The notes below the pieces were generated by a model that saw only the letters and a list, made by a program, of their open reading frames with translations, made no database searches and had not been told where the DNA came from. Source: Poriferisodalis sp965208925 (GTDB taxonomy: Bacteria > Actinomycetota > Acidimicrobiia > Acidimicrobiales > Poriferisodalaceae). From it: DNA of 64,000 bases. The stretch's first letter is position 1; each line of letters begins with the position of its first letter. The stretch covers positions 1,798,001 through 1,862,000 of the forward strand of contig NZ_OZ242364.1 of assembly GCF_965208925.1 (NCBI RefSeq). Direction: 5' to 3'. Position numbers and translations under genes: made by a program. Shown in pieces: positions 25,608 through 33,207 of the stretch.

Positions 25608-25652
25608 GCGAACGATTGCTCACAACATTCGTTTGCATGAACTATTGTTCGC
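25608..25652. repeat. Three copies of an 11-base motif before the recombinase gene
   Basis: GCGAACGATTG at 25608-25618 (+), and on the minus strand GCAAACGAATG (25626-25636) and GCGAACAATAG (25642-25652); each minus-strand copy matches the first at 9 of 11 positions. The set lies in an AT-richer gap and ends 3 bases before the recombinase start codon. It could be a res-like recombination/binding site or an operator for self-regulation. Confidence 0.5.
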
Positions 25653-25655
25653 GGA

Positions 25656-26381
25656 ATGTACGAAGAAAGCAACGAATTCTCGCCGAAGCGGGTCATCTCA
25701 TATGCGCGGGTCTCCACAGGCGCTCAAGCAGCATCGGGGCTCGGCACTGAAGCGCAGCACAGGGCCGTCCACGCTGCGGCAACCGGACAAGGCTGGAACA
25801 TCGTCGACATCTGTACCGATGACGCTGTGTCGGCCACCATCGAGCCCGCTCAGCGACCGGAATTGGGAGCAGCGCTCGAACGACTCGACGCCGGCAAGGC
25901 GGACCTGATCGCGGCCGTGCGCCTCGACCGTTTCGTTCGCTCCATTCGCGACTTGCAGAACTTGCTGGACCTCTCATCCAGCGGAGGCTGGGAGTTCTTC
26001 TGTCTTGATGTGCCCATCAGCTCCGACGTACCGGCGGGTTTGTTCATGCGCAATGTGGTCGGCGCATTCAACGAGCTTGAGCGCTCTCTCACTAGCGGGC
26101 GCACCAAGGCAGCCCTCGCAGTGGCGCGCAGCCAAGGCAAGCGACTTGGCCGACCGAGCCAGCAGTCCTCAGAGGCCAAGGACCTCGCAACTGCGCTGCA
26201 CGCAAAGGGTTTGAGCCTGTACAAGATCGGCGTCGCGCTCGAAGTGGCAGGACTGTGCACCGCCACCGGCAAGTCCGCTTGGTCCCCGTCCAGCGTCCGA
26301 TCGCTCCTGCGCACGGCCCAACTCGACCAGGAAGCCCAAGCCAACGCCGCCCGCTACGCCGCCGAATTGCACAGGCCTTAG
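25656..26381 (+). CDS. Small serine recombinase/resolvase
   Basis: 241 residues. The N-terminal catalytic domain has the nucleophile in SYARVSTGAQ (Ser20) and the conserved VRLDRFVRSIRDL and MRNVVGAFNELERSL segments. The C-terminal part is a short helix-turn-helix region (RSQGKRLGRPSQ..., then HAKGLSLYKIGVALEVAGL) like the Tn3 resolvase/invertase group. Such enzymes resolve or invert DNA between short sites. No transposase, integrase or inverted target is visible next to it. It begins a stretch of accessory genes (25.6-29.4 kb) that separates pdtaS from the DAG-kinase gene. Confidence 0.88.
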   Translation: MYEESNEFSPKRVISYARVSTGAQAASGLGTEAQHRAVHAAATGQGWNIVDICTDDAVSATIEPAQRPELGAALERLDAGKADLIAAVRLDRFVRSIRDLQNLLDLSSSGGWEFFCLDVPISSDVPAGLFMRNVVGAFNELERSLTSGRTKAALAVARSQGKRLGRPSQQSSEAKDLATALHAKGLSLYKIGVALEVAGLCTATGKSAWSPSSVRSLLRTAQLDQEAQANAARYAAELHRP

Positions 26382-26455
26382 AGCCTGCGCCTCTCAAACC
26401 GTGGCCGCGATCGCTGCGGCCGACCGCTGCGGAGACGGTCCGGCAGCCGAAGCGT

Positions 26456-27037
26456 CTAGCGCCTGTCGGCTAGGTCGCTGGCTGCGGCCTCGGCCATTTC
26501 GCACCGACCGCCATCGGCACGGCCACCGCATACGACAGCTACCGGCCGCTGCCCGCACCACCGGCAACGCCCCGCAACGGGCGGTCGCTTGGGCTGCGTC
26601 GCCGGTGGCGATATCTCGCTTTGTGCGGCCGGCGGGCGCGTACGAGGAGCCGGTGTGCGGCGCTTGTGCCAAGCGACGAATGGTCCCGCGACAGCTGCCA
26701 TAGCAGCGATCACCGTCGCCAGCGCCCAGCCGGGGGACAGCAGCCAGATGGCCAGCAGGCCAACGGCCAGTACCGGGACGGGCGAGAGGACGCCTGCCCA
26801 GCGCTCGCGGCCGTCGCGGCCAACCAGTATCGCGACCGCACCCAAGAAGACTGCCCCGAATATGAGCCCCGGCACGGTCGCAGTGAGCACCGGTTGGTCT
26901 CGTCTCAGGTCCCCGAAACCGAACGCCGCTGTGACGAACACAACCGACCAGAGCCACTCCGAGCGATCACGCATGACAGACCGCTCTGGGCCGGTATCCG
27001 GATCGGGCATAGATTCAGGGTATTCCGGTGTGCTCAT
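26456..27037 (-). CDS. Hypothetical four-helix membrane protein with a four-Cys tail
   Basis: 193 residues, not recognised. The ATG at 27037 has a GGAAGG stretch about ten bases upstream. Four hydrophobic segments (about residues 28-43, 49-72, 82-100 and 103-122) are followed by a Pro-rich linker and a C-terminal cluster: Cys158, 161, 170 and 179 (CxxC-x8-C-x8-C), which could bind one zinc. Overlapping frames on this strand are Arg/Pro-rich shadows. It is convergent with the serine recombinase gene and lies downstream of the His/Cys-rich secreted protein gene on the same strand, 92 bases away. Confidence 0.65.
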   Translation of the reverse strand: MSTPEYPESMPDPDTGPERSVMRDRSEWLWSVVFVTAAFGFGDLRRDQPVLTATVPGLIFGAVFLGAVAILVGRDGRERWAGVLSPVPVLAVGLLAIWLLSPGWALATVIAAMAAVAGPFVAWHKRRTPAPRTRPPAAQSEISPPATQPKRPPVAGRCRWCGQRPVAVVCGGRADGGRCEMAEAAASDLADRR

Positions 27038-27129
27038 GGCTCACGCCTTCCGTCGATTCTTGGGGCATGCAGCAGCACTCGGGATCGGAGTGTGCCCAGA
27101 ATCGGCGGTTCCGAAGCGCAGTCGCCTGA

Positions 27130-28989
27130 TCAAGGAACCGTGACACTGGCCGGTGCCGATATTGGGCCGGTGAGAGCCCCGCTGACCGCTTGGACCCGAT
27201 AGCTGTAAGTCACACCGGATTGCACATTTCGATCGCGATAGGCGTTGCCGCCGACTCGGGCAACCTCTTGCTCGGTGGCGCCTGACACGGCCCTCAGTAC
27301 GCGGTAGGCAGTTGGCGTGGGACCGGCGGCGGGTGCGTTCCAGCCAAGCCAAACCGAATTGCCTGCGGCTGACCCGCCCAAGCCTGTCACCGATCCTACG
27401 GCAGCCTGCGGTGTAGTCGTCGTCGGCACTGGCGGGCCTTCTGTCGTCTTCGGGCCGCCGCCATTCTGGTCCTCGTTGCTGTCGCCGTCAGCGTCGTCGT
27501 CGTCGCCAAGCTCGTTGTGATCCTGCTTCTTGTTGGCCTCGTGCTGACGTGCTTCCTCTACAACGAGTCTGTCCCACAGCGCGTCGCAGCCGATGTCTGC
27601 GCCGATCTTGATGACCTTCTGAGCGTCTTGGTTAGCGAGGATCTTTTTTAGCCAGGAAGCGCCCTTGGCGACGATCTTCGCAGCTTTGATGACAACGCCT
27701 CCAGCGGGGGCACAGACGATTTGACCAGTGGCGAAGTAGACCCATTCAGCAGTCTGGGTCAGGTCGCCGGTGTTGTGCTGGGCGGTGACGGAATGGCAGC
27801 CCGTCACCTCGGGGAAAACGCCCTCGGCGGTGTGCTCGTGCTGGCCGTTGGCGCAGCGGTCGACACTCTCGGAATGGCAGCCGAGGCTGTCGTGGGTGTG
27901 CTGGCCGTTGGGGCACTGGCCCGGGGGGTAGCAGCCTCGGCCTTCGTGGCGGTGGTCCTCGGGACTGCAGTTCGTGCTGGCGTGGATAAGGCCGATGTCG
28001 TGACACCAGTGATCCATGTCCAGCCCGCTCGCCGTCTTGAGGCCGTGGGCGTGCTGGCCCTCGTTGCAGTAGTGGCCGACGTCGATCGGGTGGCACGGGC
28101 TGGAGGGATGTTCGTGCTGATGCTGGCCGTCGGGGCAGTGATGACTGCTCCAGCCGCTGCCACCGCCTGGATCGACCTCGTGGCATTCCTGGGAACCGTG
28201 GACGTGCTCGTGCTGGTTCAGGTTGCAATGCGAGGCGCTTTCAGCGTGGCAGTCCGACATGGTGCCGCCGCCGCGATTGCGCTGCGCGCCCAGGATGTGC
28301 CGGTGAGCGTCCACCACCTTGATCCTGCCGCCGGTGCCGATGTCCACCGTCGTGCATTCGGGCGGCGGCGTGGTGGGCGGCGTGGTGGGGCATGGCGGGC
28401 GGTCCACGGGGGTGTGGCCGTGGTGGGGGATCCAGGTTCCGGTGCCGCAGGACGGCGTGAGCGTGTGGGCGTGGCAGGTGGCGCCGTGTGTGTGGTTGGG
28501 CCACGCGCATTGCGGCTCGGGCTGCGTCGTCGTCGTGGTTGTGGTGGTTGTGGTGGGGCACGGTGGACGCTGGACGGGCGTGTGGCCTGCGTGGGGTGCC
28601 CAGGTTCCGGTGCCGCAGGGGATGTTGCTGTAGTCGTGGTTGGCGTGGCAGTTCTTGCCTGCGCCGCCGTTGGAGTGCTCGCCGGACGCGCAGCGTTGCG
28701 GCGCGGCGGTCGTCGTGGTTGTCGTGGTCGTGGTGGTAGTAGTGGTCGGCGAGGTCGTGGTGGTGGTGCCCCACAGGTCTTCCTCACTCGGCGGGTCGTG
28801 GCTGTGGCTGACGGGCACGTTCCGGCAGTTGAAGCTCTGGCCCGATATTGGGTCGTAGTCGCAGCGCCGCTCGGTCTGCTCGTGGGCGGCGCTCGGCGGC
28901 AGGTCCACGAACACGAGCAGCGGCAGCAGCACGATGGCCACTGCGACCGCCGCGGCGGTTCTCAGAGATATTCCGATCCGTGCGGACAT
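27130..28989 (-). CDS. Secreted His/Cys-rich repeat protein with Thr linkers and a C-terminal fibronectin III domain
   Basis: 619 residues. AAAGGA lies 8 bases before the ATG at 28989. Signal peptide 1-35. Residues 36-210 alternate His/Cys-rich patches with poly-Thr linkers (75-94, 146-155) and contain two near-identical 22-residue repeats (124-145, 180-201; pattern CGTGTWxPHxGHTPVxRPPCP). Residues 243-400 hold about eight imperfect modules CxxGQHxH...CH (for example CPDGQHQHEH, CNEGQHAHG, CPNGQHTHD, CANGQHEHT). A helical segment (about 425-490), an acidic stretch and an FN3 domain (528-619) follow. It looks like an exported metal-binding or adhesive surface protein; no known family covers it as far as I can tell. 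A palindrome lies just upstream. Confidence 0.75.
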   Translation of the reverse strand: MSARIGISLRTAAAVAVAIVLLPLLVFVDLPPSAAHEQTERRCDYDPISGQSFNCRNVPVSHSHDPPSEEDLWGTTTTTSPTTTTTTTTTTTTTAAPQRCASGEHSNGGAGKNCHANHDYSNIPCGTGTWAPHAGHTPVQRPPCPTTTTTTTTTTQPEPQCAWPNHTHGATCHAHTLTPSCGTGTWIPHHGHTPVDRPPCPTTPPTTPPPECTTVDIGTGGRIKVVDAHRHILGAQRNRGGGTMSDCHAESASHCNLNQHEHVHGSQECHEVDPGGGSGWSSHHCPDGQHQHEHPSSPCHPIDVGHYCNEGQHAHGLKTASGLDMDHWCHDIGLIHASTNCSPEDHRHEGRGCYPPGQCPNGQHTHDSLGCHSESVDRCANGQHEHTAEGVFPEVTGCHSVTAQHNTGDLTQTAEWVYFATGQIVCAPAGGVVIKAAKIVAKGASWLKKILANQDAQKVIKIGADIGCDALWDRLVVEEARQHEANKKQDHNELGDDDDADGDSNEDQNGGGPKTTEGPPVPTTTTPQAAVGSVTGLGGSAAGNSVWLGWNAPAAGPTPTAYRVLRAVSGATEQEVARVGGNAYRDRNVQSGVTYSYRVQAVSGALTGPISAPASVTVP

Positions 28990-29450
28990 GGCGAGTTTCC
29001 TTTGGGTGGAAGCCGTGGTTGTGAGCGGACTCACAACCGCGCCAACCGCAGGGAGGGACCCATGCAACTGATGCCACCGGAGCGGCTGGCTAGGCCCGAG
29101 GGCGGACCGCGGCTGTGAATCCTTCGTTTTGCGCACGTCCGAGTCGGACAGAAACGGACACCTCGCGGGGTGCCGGCTGGTCGCGCGTCAGCGTGATGCC
29201 GGGACGCGCGTTCCTCAACGGCGGCGCGGGTCTGCGGCTATCAGGAGAGCTGTGGAAGCGTCGACCGGAACCGATGCCGGAACGGCTTGACAAGCTCTCG
29301 CCGTCGCGCTAGGAATACGAACGTTTCAGACACACCCAAAAACTGCCTCTGACCGGCAGATTTAGATCGCTACAGTGCGTACGAGCAGTTCAGCTGCAGG
29401 CTCGGAAGTCGTTACCCGACCGAGGCTTCGCAACGGTCAGATCGCCGGAG
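28990..29450. other. 461-base gap upstream of the His/Cys-rich gene
   Basis: No convincing gene. It should hold the promoter of the minus-strand His/Cys-rich gene and the end of the DAG-kinase transcript. The one clear element is the palindrome at 29017-29038. A weak stem CTGCC/GGCAG lies near 29343-29360 in a locally AT-richer stretch. Short open frames here have no ribosome-binding site or domain. Confidence 0.5.
29017..29038. promoter_or_regulatory. TGTGA-N6-TCACA palindrome (CRP/GlxR-type box or hairpin) before His/Cys-rich gene
   Basis: GGTTGTGAG, CGGA, CTCACAACC: a perfect 9-base-pair inverted repeat with a 4-base centre, 27 bases upstream of the start codon at 28989. It contains an exact TGTGA-N6-TCACA (29020-29035), the consensus of CRP-family regulators including actinobacterial GlxR. 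As RNA it would form a stable hairpin in the leader. The same consensus occurs before amt at 62095-62110. Confidence 0.55.
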
Positions 29451-30389
29451 TCAGTCGGACACAGCGGGGATGGCCAGCCGCAGTGCGTCGGGCACCCACT
29501 CGAGCTGGAGTTCGTTGACGGCACCGAGGTGGTCCCCGTCGAGCTGGTGACCGAACGGGTGCATCCCGGTCACGGTGACATCGCGTACGTCGTCGATGCG
29601 CTGCACGACGCTCGGATCGGTGTCGCCCAGGCTGCCGTTGGCGCGGAACACCGCGGAGAGCACGTCCAGTGCGTCGGCGAATCGGAGCGACCGCAGCCCG
29701 ACCACCGACAGTCCGGTGTGCAGGGTTGCTGCGGGGGCGATCCGCACCGGGCGGCTGCCGAGGAAGGTGTATGGGTCGGTGTTGGCCGCCACCACAACGA
29801 AGCAGCCGTCGATGGTCGCGGCTGCCGGAGCTGTTGTGCGGACGCTCAGCGTTCCGGTCTGCCGGTCGTAGCGGCGCAGCAGCGTGTCGATGCCTGCGAG
29901 GAGGAACAGCGGGTGGCCGAGATACCGCTTCAGCGTCGGGTGCCGCTCGACCTGCTCCACGATCGCAGCGTCGAGCCCCATGCCGCAGTGAAACAGGAAG
30001 TAACGGCCCGACGTGCGGCCGAGCCCCGCTGAGGTGATGCTGCCGGCGTCTAATGCGTCAAGGACGGCACCAGTCGCCGCCAGCGGGTCGTCGGGTGTGC
30101 CGATCGTCCGGGCGAACACATTTGTCGAACCGCCCGGCAATGCGGCGAGCACGCAGTCGGTGCCGGCGACGCCGTTGGCGGCTTCGTTGAGCGTGCCGTC
30201 GCCGCCGAGCACGACTACCGCGTCGGTGCCGGTTGTCGCCGCCCCGCGTGCCAGGCGCGCCGCGTGACCTCGCCGGTTGGTGAAGGCCACCTCGGTGTCG
30301 TGTCGCTCAGAGAGTGCCGTGTGGATGAGCACGCGCGTGCGGGCGGTCGTCGACGATGCCGAATCGTTGACCAGCAACAGGACACGCAC
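29451..30389 (-). CDS. Diacylglycerol kinase-like lipid kinase
   Basis: About 312 residues from a GTG at 30389; an in-frame ATG at 30428 would add 13 residues inside a duplicated sequence. The N-terminal DAGK catalytic domain has RVLLLVNDSAS and the nucleotide motif VVVLGGDGTLNEAANGV (GGDGT, about residue 62) followed by LPGGSTNVFAR. The C-terminal half has FLGSRPVRIAP and the conserved HQLDGDHLG region. It is related to DagK/YegS and to mycobacterial lipid kinases. Likely role: phosphorylation of diacylglycerol or a related lipid at the membrane. It stands alone, divergent from etfB. Confidence 0.85.
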   Translation of the reverse strand: MRVLLLVNDSASSTTARTRVLIHTALSERHDTEVAFTNRRGHAARLARGAATTGTDAVVVLGGDGTLNEAANGVAGTDCVLAALPGGSTNVFARTIGTPDDPLAATGAVLDALDAGSITSAGLGRTSGRYFLFHCGMGLDAAIVEQVERHPTLKRYLGHPLFLLAGIDTLLRRYDRQTGTLSVRTTAPAAATIDGCFVVVAANTDPYTFLGSRPVRIAPAATLHTGLSVVGLRSLRFADALDVLSAVFRANGSLGDTDPSVVQRIDDVRDVTVTGMHPFGHQLDGDHLGAVNELQLEWVPDALRLAIPAVSD

Positions 30390-30405
30390 CGCGCAAGTCT
30401 CGCCT

Positions 30406-30457
30406 CGACGCGAGCCAGCGAGCGCCATGAGACACGACGCGAGCTAGCGAGCGCCAT
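30406..30457. repeat. Tandem 29-base duplication between the lipid kinase gene and etfB
   Basis: A 23-base segment, CGACGCGAGC(C/T)AGCGAGCGC plus CAT, occurs at 30406-30428 and again at 30435-30457 with one mismatch (period 29). Both copies end in CAT, so on the minus strand each begins with an ATG. It lies in the divergent gap and may affect the start of the lipid kinase gene. Confidence 0.6.
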
Positions 30458-30506
30458 CGGGCAGGGGGTGTGGCATCGAAGCCGTGAGTCGGCAGACTCT
30501 CGGCCC

Positions 30507-31286
30507 ATGAAGGTCGTTGTGTGCGTCAAGCAGATCCCAGACCCGGCTATCCCAGGCGAGCTGGTTCCCGAGACCGGGACGCTGAACCGGGACGACAAGC
30601 TGATCCTGGACGAGTCCGATTCGTACGGCGTCGAGATGGCGCTGCAGCTCGCCGAGGCGGCTGGCGGCGGCCAGGTATCGCTCGTGTCGATGGCACCGCG
30701 TTCGGAGACGAGCGGTCTGCGTACTGCGCTCGCCATGGGCGCCGACGACGCAGTGCTCATCAGCGACGATGCGTTGGCCGGCAGCGACGCGCTGGGGACG
30801 GCCAAGGTGCTCGGTGCCGCGATCGCCGAGCTCGAAGCCGATCTCGTGCTCGCCGGGGTCGAGTCCAGCGACGGGTACACGGGCACTGTTCCCGAGATGA
30901 TCGCCGGCGTGATGGGGCTGCCGTCGATCACGTTCGCGAAGCAGATCGAGATCTCTGACGGCGTCGCCAGCGTTCAGCGGCAGACCGAGGCCGGCTACGA
31001 CCAGGTGGAGTGCGCTCTTCCGGCCGTCGTCTCGGTGACCGCGGGCGTGGTTGAGCCTCGCTACCCATCGTTCAAGGGCATCATGGCGGCCAAGAAGAAG
31101 CCGGTCGAGGGCAAGGACCTCGCAGCCCTCGGCATCGATGCGGCGGCGGTCGGTGTGGCCGGGGCACGCCAGGAGACGGTCGAGGTGACCGATGCGCCCG
31201 AGCGCGAGGCCGGCGAGATCATCACCGACGAGGGCGATGCGCACGCCAACATCGTCGAATTCCTGGCTGAACTCAAAGTGATTTAG
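30507..31286 (+). CDS. etfB: Electron transfer flavoprotein beta subunit
   Basis: 259 residues. The start MKVVVCVKQIPDP and the segments LNRDDKLILDESDSYGVEMALQLAE, ADLVLAGVESSDGYTG and RYPSFKGIMAAKKKPVE define EtfB. With EtfA it forms the FAD/AMP heterodimer that takes electrons from acyl-CoA dehydrogenases and passes them to ETF:quinone oxidoreductase. The etfA start lies about 20 bases downstream, so they form an operon. The crotonase and CoA-transferase genes in the window fit the same acyl-CoA oxidation network. Confidence 0.95.
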   Translation: MKVVVCVKQIPDPAIPGELVPETGTLNRDDKLILDESDSYGVEMALQLAEAAGGGQVSLVSMAPRSETSGLRTALAMGADDAVLISDDALAGSDALGTAKVLGAAIAELEADLVLAGVESSDGYTGTVPEMIAGVMGLPSITFAKQIEISDGVASVQRQTEAGYDQVECALPAVVSVTAGVVEPRYPSFKGIMAAKKKPVEGKDLAALGIDAAAVGVAGARQETVEVTDAPEREAGEIITDEGDAHANIVEFLAELKVI

Positions 31287-31305
31287 GGCTCAAGGTGATT
31301 TGAGA

Positions 31306-32268
31306 ATGACGCTTGCACAGATTCTGCTCTTCGCTGAAGGCGACGCTGACGGTGCCTCCGGCCTCACGCTGGAGCTGGCCACCAAGGCCCGGGCGCTGGC
31401 CGACACCGTGACCGCATTCGCCCCGGCACACGGAGAAGCCATGGCCGCCGAGCTCGGCGCTCACGGCGTGTCGACCGTGTATGCACTGGAAGGACTCGGC
31501 GACGGGCTGGTCGGTGTTCACGCTGCCGCAGCGCTGGCCGCCCATATCGAAGCCACCTCGCCCGATGCCGTGTTCTTCGGCCAGACCACCGATGGGCGCG
31601 ACACCGCCGCCCGCTTGGCAGTGCTGGCGGACCGTCCGGTATCCACCAACAACGTCGGCGCCGAGGTCGTCGACGGGGGACTCGTCACCGAGGAGCCGAT
31701 CTTCGGCGGGACGCAGAACATCTTCACCGCGTATCGGGCACCGGCACCGGCGCTCGCAATGTTCCGCCCGAAGAGCTTCGAGGCCGAGCCCAGCGGCGGC
31801 GGGGCTGCTGCGGTCGAGAGCGTGGCAGCCGTCGATCCTGGCGACGCGGGGCGTGCCACGGTGACTGGTCGCCATGCCGAGGAGCGTTCGGGCCCGCAGC
31901 TCGACGATGCCGCAGTGGTGGTGTCCGGCGGTCGAGGGCTGGGCCAACCCGAGGCGTACTCGATGGTCGACGAGCTGGCAGGCTTGCTGGGGGCCGCGTC
32001 TGGCGCATCGCGCGCCATCGTGGATGCCGGCTGGGTTCCCTATGCCAAGCAGGTGGGCCAGACCGGCAAGGTGGTGAAGCCCAGCGTTTACATCGCGTGC
32101 GGCATCTCCGGTGCCACCCAGCATCTGGTGGGCATGAAGGGCTCGAAGAACATCGTGGCCATCAACAAGGATCCCGAAGCACCGATCTTCGGCGTTGCCG
32201 ACCTGGGCATCGTCGGCGACGTGCACAAGGTGATGCCAGCGCTGATCGAAGCGCTCAAGTCCCGCTAG
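31306..32268 (+). CDS. etfA: Electron transfer flavoprotein alpha subunit
   Basis: 320 residues. The ATG at 31306 has AAGG about ten bases upstream; a TTG at 31300 is less likely. The C-terminal FAD-binding half has VVSGGRGLGQPE, AGWVPYAKQVGQTGKVVKP, YIACGISGATQHLVGM and INKDPEAPIFGVADLGIVGD, all standard for EtfA. The last 100 residues bind FAD; the N-terminal half pairs with EtfB. A large inverted repeat and two palindromes follow the stop codon, probably ending the etfBA transcript. Confidence 0.95.
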   Translation: MTLAQILLFAEGDADGASGLTLELATKARALADTVTAFAPAHGEAMAAELGAHGVSTVYALEGLGDGLVGVHAAAALAAHIEATSPDAVFFGQTTDGRDTAARLAVLADRPVSTNNVGAEVVDGGLVTEEPIFGGTQNIFTAYRAPAPALAMFRPKSFEAEPSGGGAAAVESVAAVDPGDAGRATVTGRHAEERSGPQLDDAAVVVSGGRGLGQPEAYSMVDELAGLLGAASGASRAIVDAGWVPYAKQVGQTGKVVKPSVYIACGISGATQHLVGMKGSKNIVAINKDPEAPIFGVADLGIVGDVHKVMPALIEALKSR

Positions 32269-32276
32269 TCCGCCCG

Positions 32277-32353
32277 CTGCGGAGGCGGCAGGATCCTCTG
32301 CTCCCGCGATCCGGCAGGTCGCAACGTCGCAGAGTCTCCTGCCGCCTCCGCAG
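32277..32353. terminator. Large inverted repeat downstream of etfBA
   Basis: CTGCGGAGGCGGCAGGA (32277-32293) and its exact complement TCCTGCCGCCTCCGCAG (32337-32353): a 17-base perfect inverted repeat with 43 bases between. The stem can extend inward with CTCTGC/GCAGAG after a 2-base mismatch. It starts 9 bases after the etfA stop. It has no T-tract, so it may end transcription with Rho-like help, protect the 3' end, or be a remnant of a small mobile repeat. Confidence 0.6.
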
Positions 32354-32370
32354 CTATCGGATCTGCGAAT

Positions 32371-32420
32371 CCCGCTCGTCAGACGAGCGGCTGTCGCATT
32401 CCCGCTCGTCAGACGAGCGG
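32371..32420. repeat. Two identical 20-base palindromic repeats between convergent genes
   Basis: CCCGCTCGTCAGACGAGCGG occurs at 32371-32390 and 32401-32420, 10 bases apart. Each is a 9-base inverted repeat (CCGCTCGTC/GACGAGCGG) around a single A. The second copy contains the stop codon of the minus-strand SCO1664-family gene. Probably a tandem terminator or a protein-binding site between etfA and that gene. Confidence 0.6.
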
Positions 32421-33182
32421 CCAGGGCCAGCGGCGGCCTCCGTCGTCATCGGGGAACTTGCCGAATTCGGCGAGCCATTCGGCGCGTTCAGCGAGCGCGC
32501 TGAGTTCGTCGGGCCGCAGCCATTGGGCGAGTGCGGCTGGCGGATCGGCGGCCGTTCCGATGGCGGTGCCGAGCTCGTCGTCGAACGGTTCGCCCCCGAA
32601 GTCCCAGATGACCGTGCGGAGCTTGAAGTCGCTGGCGAAGCAGAGGCCCTGGTCGATGCCGTAGATCGGTCCCCAACGCGACGCCAAGCAGTGGCCCGAC
32701 TTGCGGTCGGTGTTGTTGGCGATGAGATCGAAGGCGCAGATTCGCCGCAGATCGCCATGGTGCCGGTCCTCAGCAACCAGCGTGAAGTAGTGCTCTTCGA
32801 AATTGGCATCGATGAACAGTTGAACCGACCCCACCCCGTACGGGCCTTCGCGCTCGACGGTCGGCGGGATGACGTGCCATCCCAACGCCTCCGACAGCTC
32901 GAATGCGGCGATCTCGCGCCGGTACAGGCCGGAGGGGAAGTCCCACAGCGGTCGCTCTCCCCGCTCAGGCTTGTAGATCGCGGCAGTCGGGGTGGTGGCG
33001 TGATCAATGCGCACCAGGAACGTGGCGTTGCTGCTGTATGGCATGCGTCCCAGGATCGAGATGTCGCCTTGGTGCAGCACTTCCACGGCAGCGGTGGTGG
33101 GCGCGTCCCAGATGACCGGCAGCTCGAGTTGCTCACCGTCGTCGCTGCGGGGCAGCACATGGTGCGGAGCCGGTTCGTTCAT
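32409..33182 (-). CDS. SCO1664-family (PI3/PI4-kinase-like fold) protein
   Basis: 257 residues. It matches the actinobacterial SCO1664 family (TIGR03843): GDISILGRMPYSSNATFLVRI, AIYKPERGERPLWDFPSGLYRREIA (quoted in two parts), HGDLRRICAFDLIANNTDRKSGH and the GIDQGLCFASDFKLRTVIWDF ending region. The Lys in YKP and the NNTDRKSGH loop resemble a kinase-type active site, so it is often related to PI3/4-kinase-like folds. Substrate unknown. It is the last of a three-gene operon with the DUF3090 protein and a histidine phosphatase; these three families travel together in Actinobacteria. Confidence 0.9.
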   Translation of the reverse strand: MNEPAPHHVLPRSDDGEQLELPVIWDAPTTAAVEVLHQGDISILGRMPYSSNATFLVRIDHATTPTAAIYKPERGERPLWDFPSGLYRREIAAFELSEALGWHVIPPTVEREGPYGVGSVQLFIDANFEEHYFTLVAEDRHHGDLRRICAFDLIANNTDRKSGHCLASRWGPIYGIDQGLCFASDFKLRTVIWDFGGEPFDDELGTAIGTAADPPAALAQWLRPDELSALAERAEWLAEFGKFPDDDGGRRWPWPLV

Positions 33183-33207
33183 GCCGAACCGTCACGTCGC
33201 GGAGCCA

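Noticed and set aside
28520..28770. Eukaryotic-type microsatellite in the poly-Thr coding region
   Set aside because: Thr codons are mixed (ACC, ACG, ACT), so it is selected low-complexity protein sequence rather than a simple DNA repeat.
29017..29038. Lac-operator-like sequence (TTGTGAGCGGA)
   Set aside because: The half-site resembles lacO, but the spacing differs from a LacI operator and the TGTGA-N6-TCACA reading of CRP-family sites fits exactly.
27721..29118. 465-codon plus-strand open frame rich in Val/Gly opposite the His/Cys-rich gene
   Set aside because: The minus-strand frame has a signal peptide, an RBS and an FN3 domain; the Val/Gly pattern is the complement of its Thr/His codons.
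29115..29312. Short plus-strand open frame of 65 codons in the large gap
   Set aside because: No ribosome-binding site, no domain, and Arg/Pro-rich random composition.
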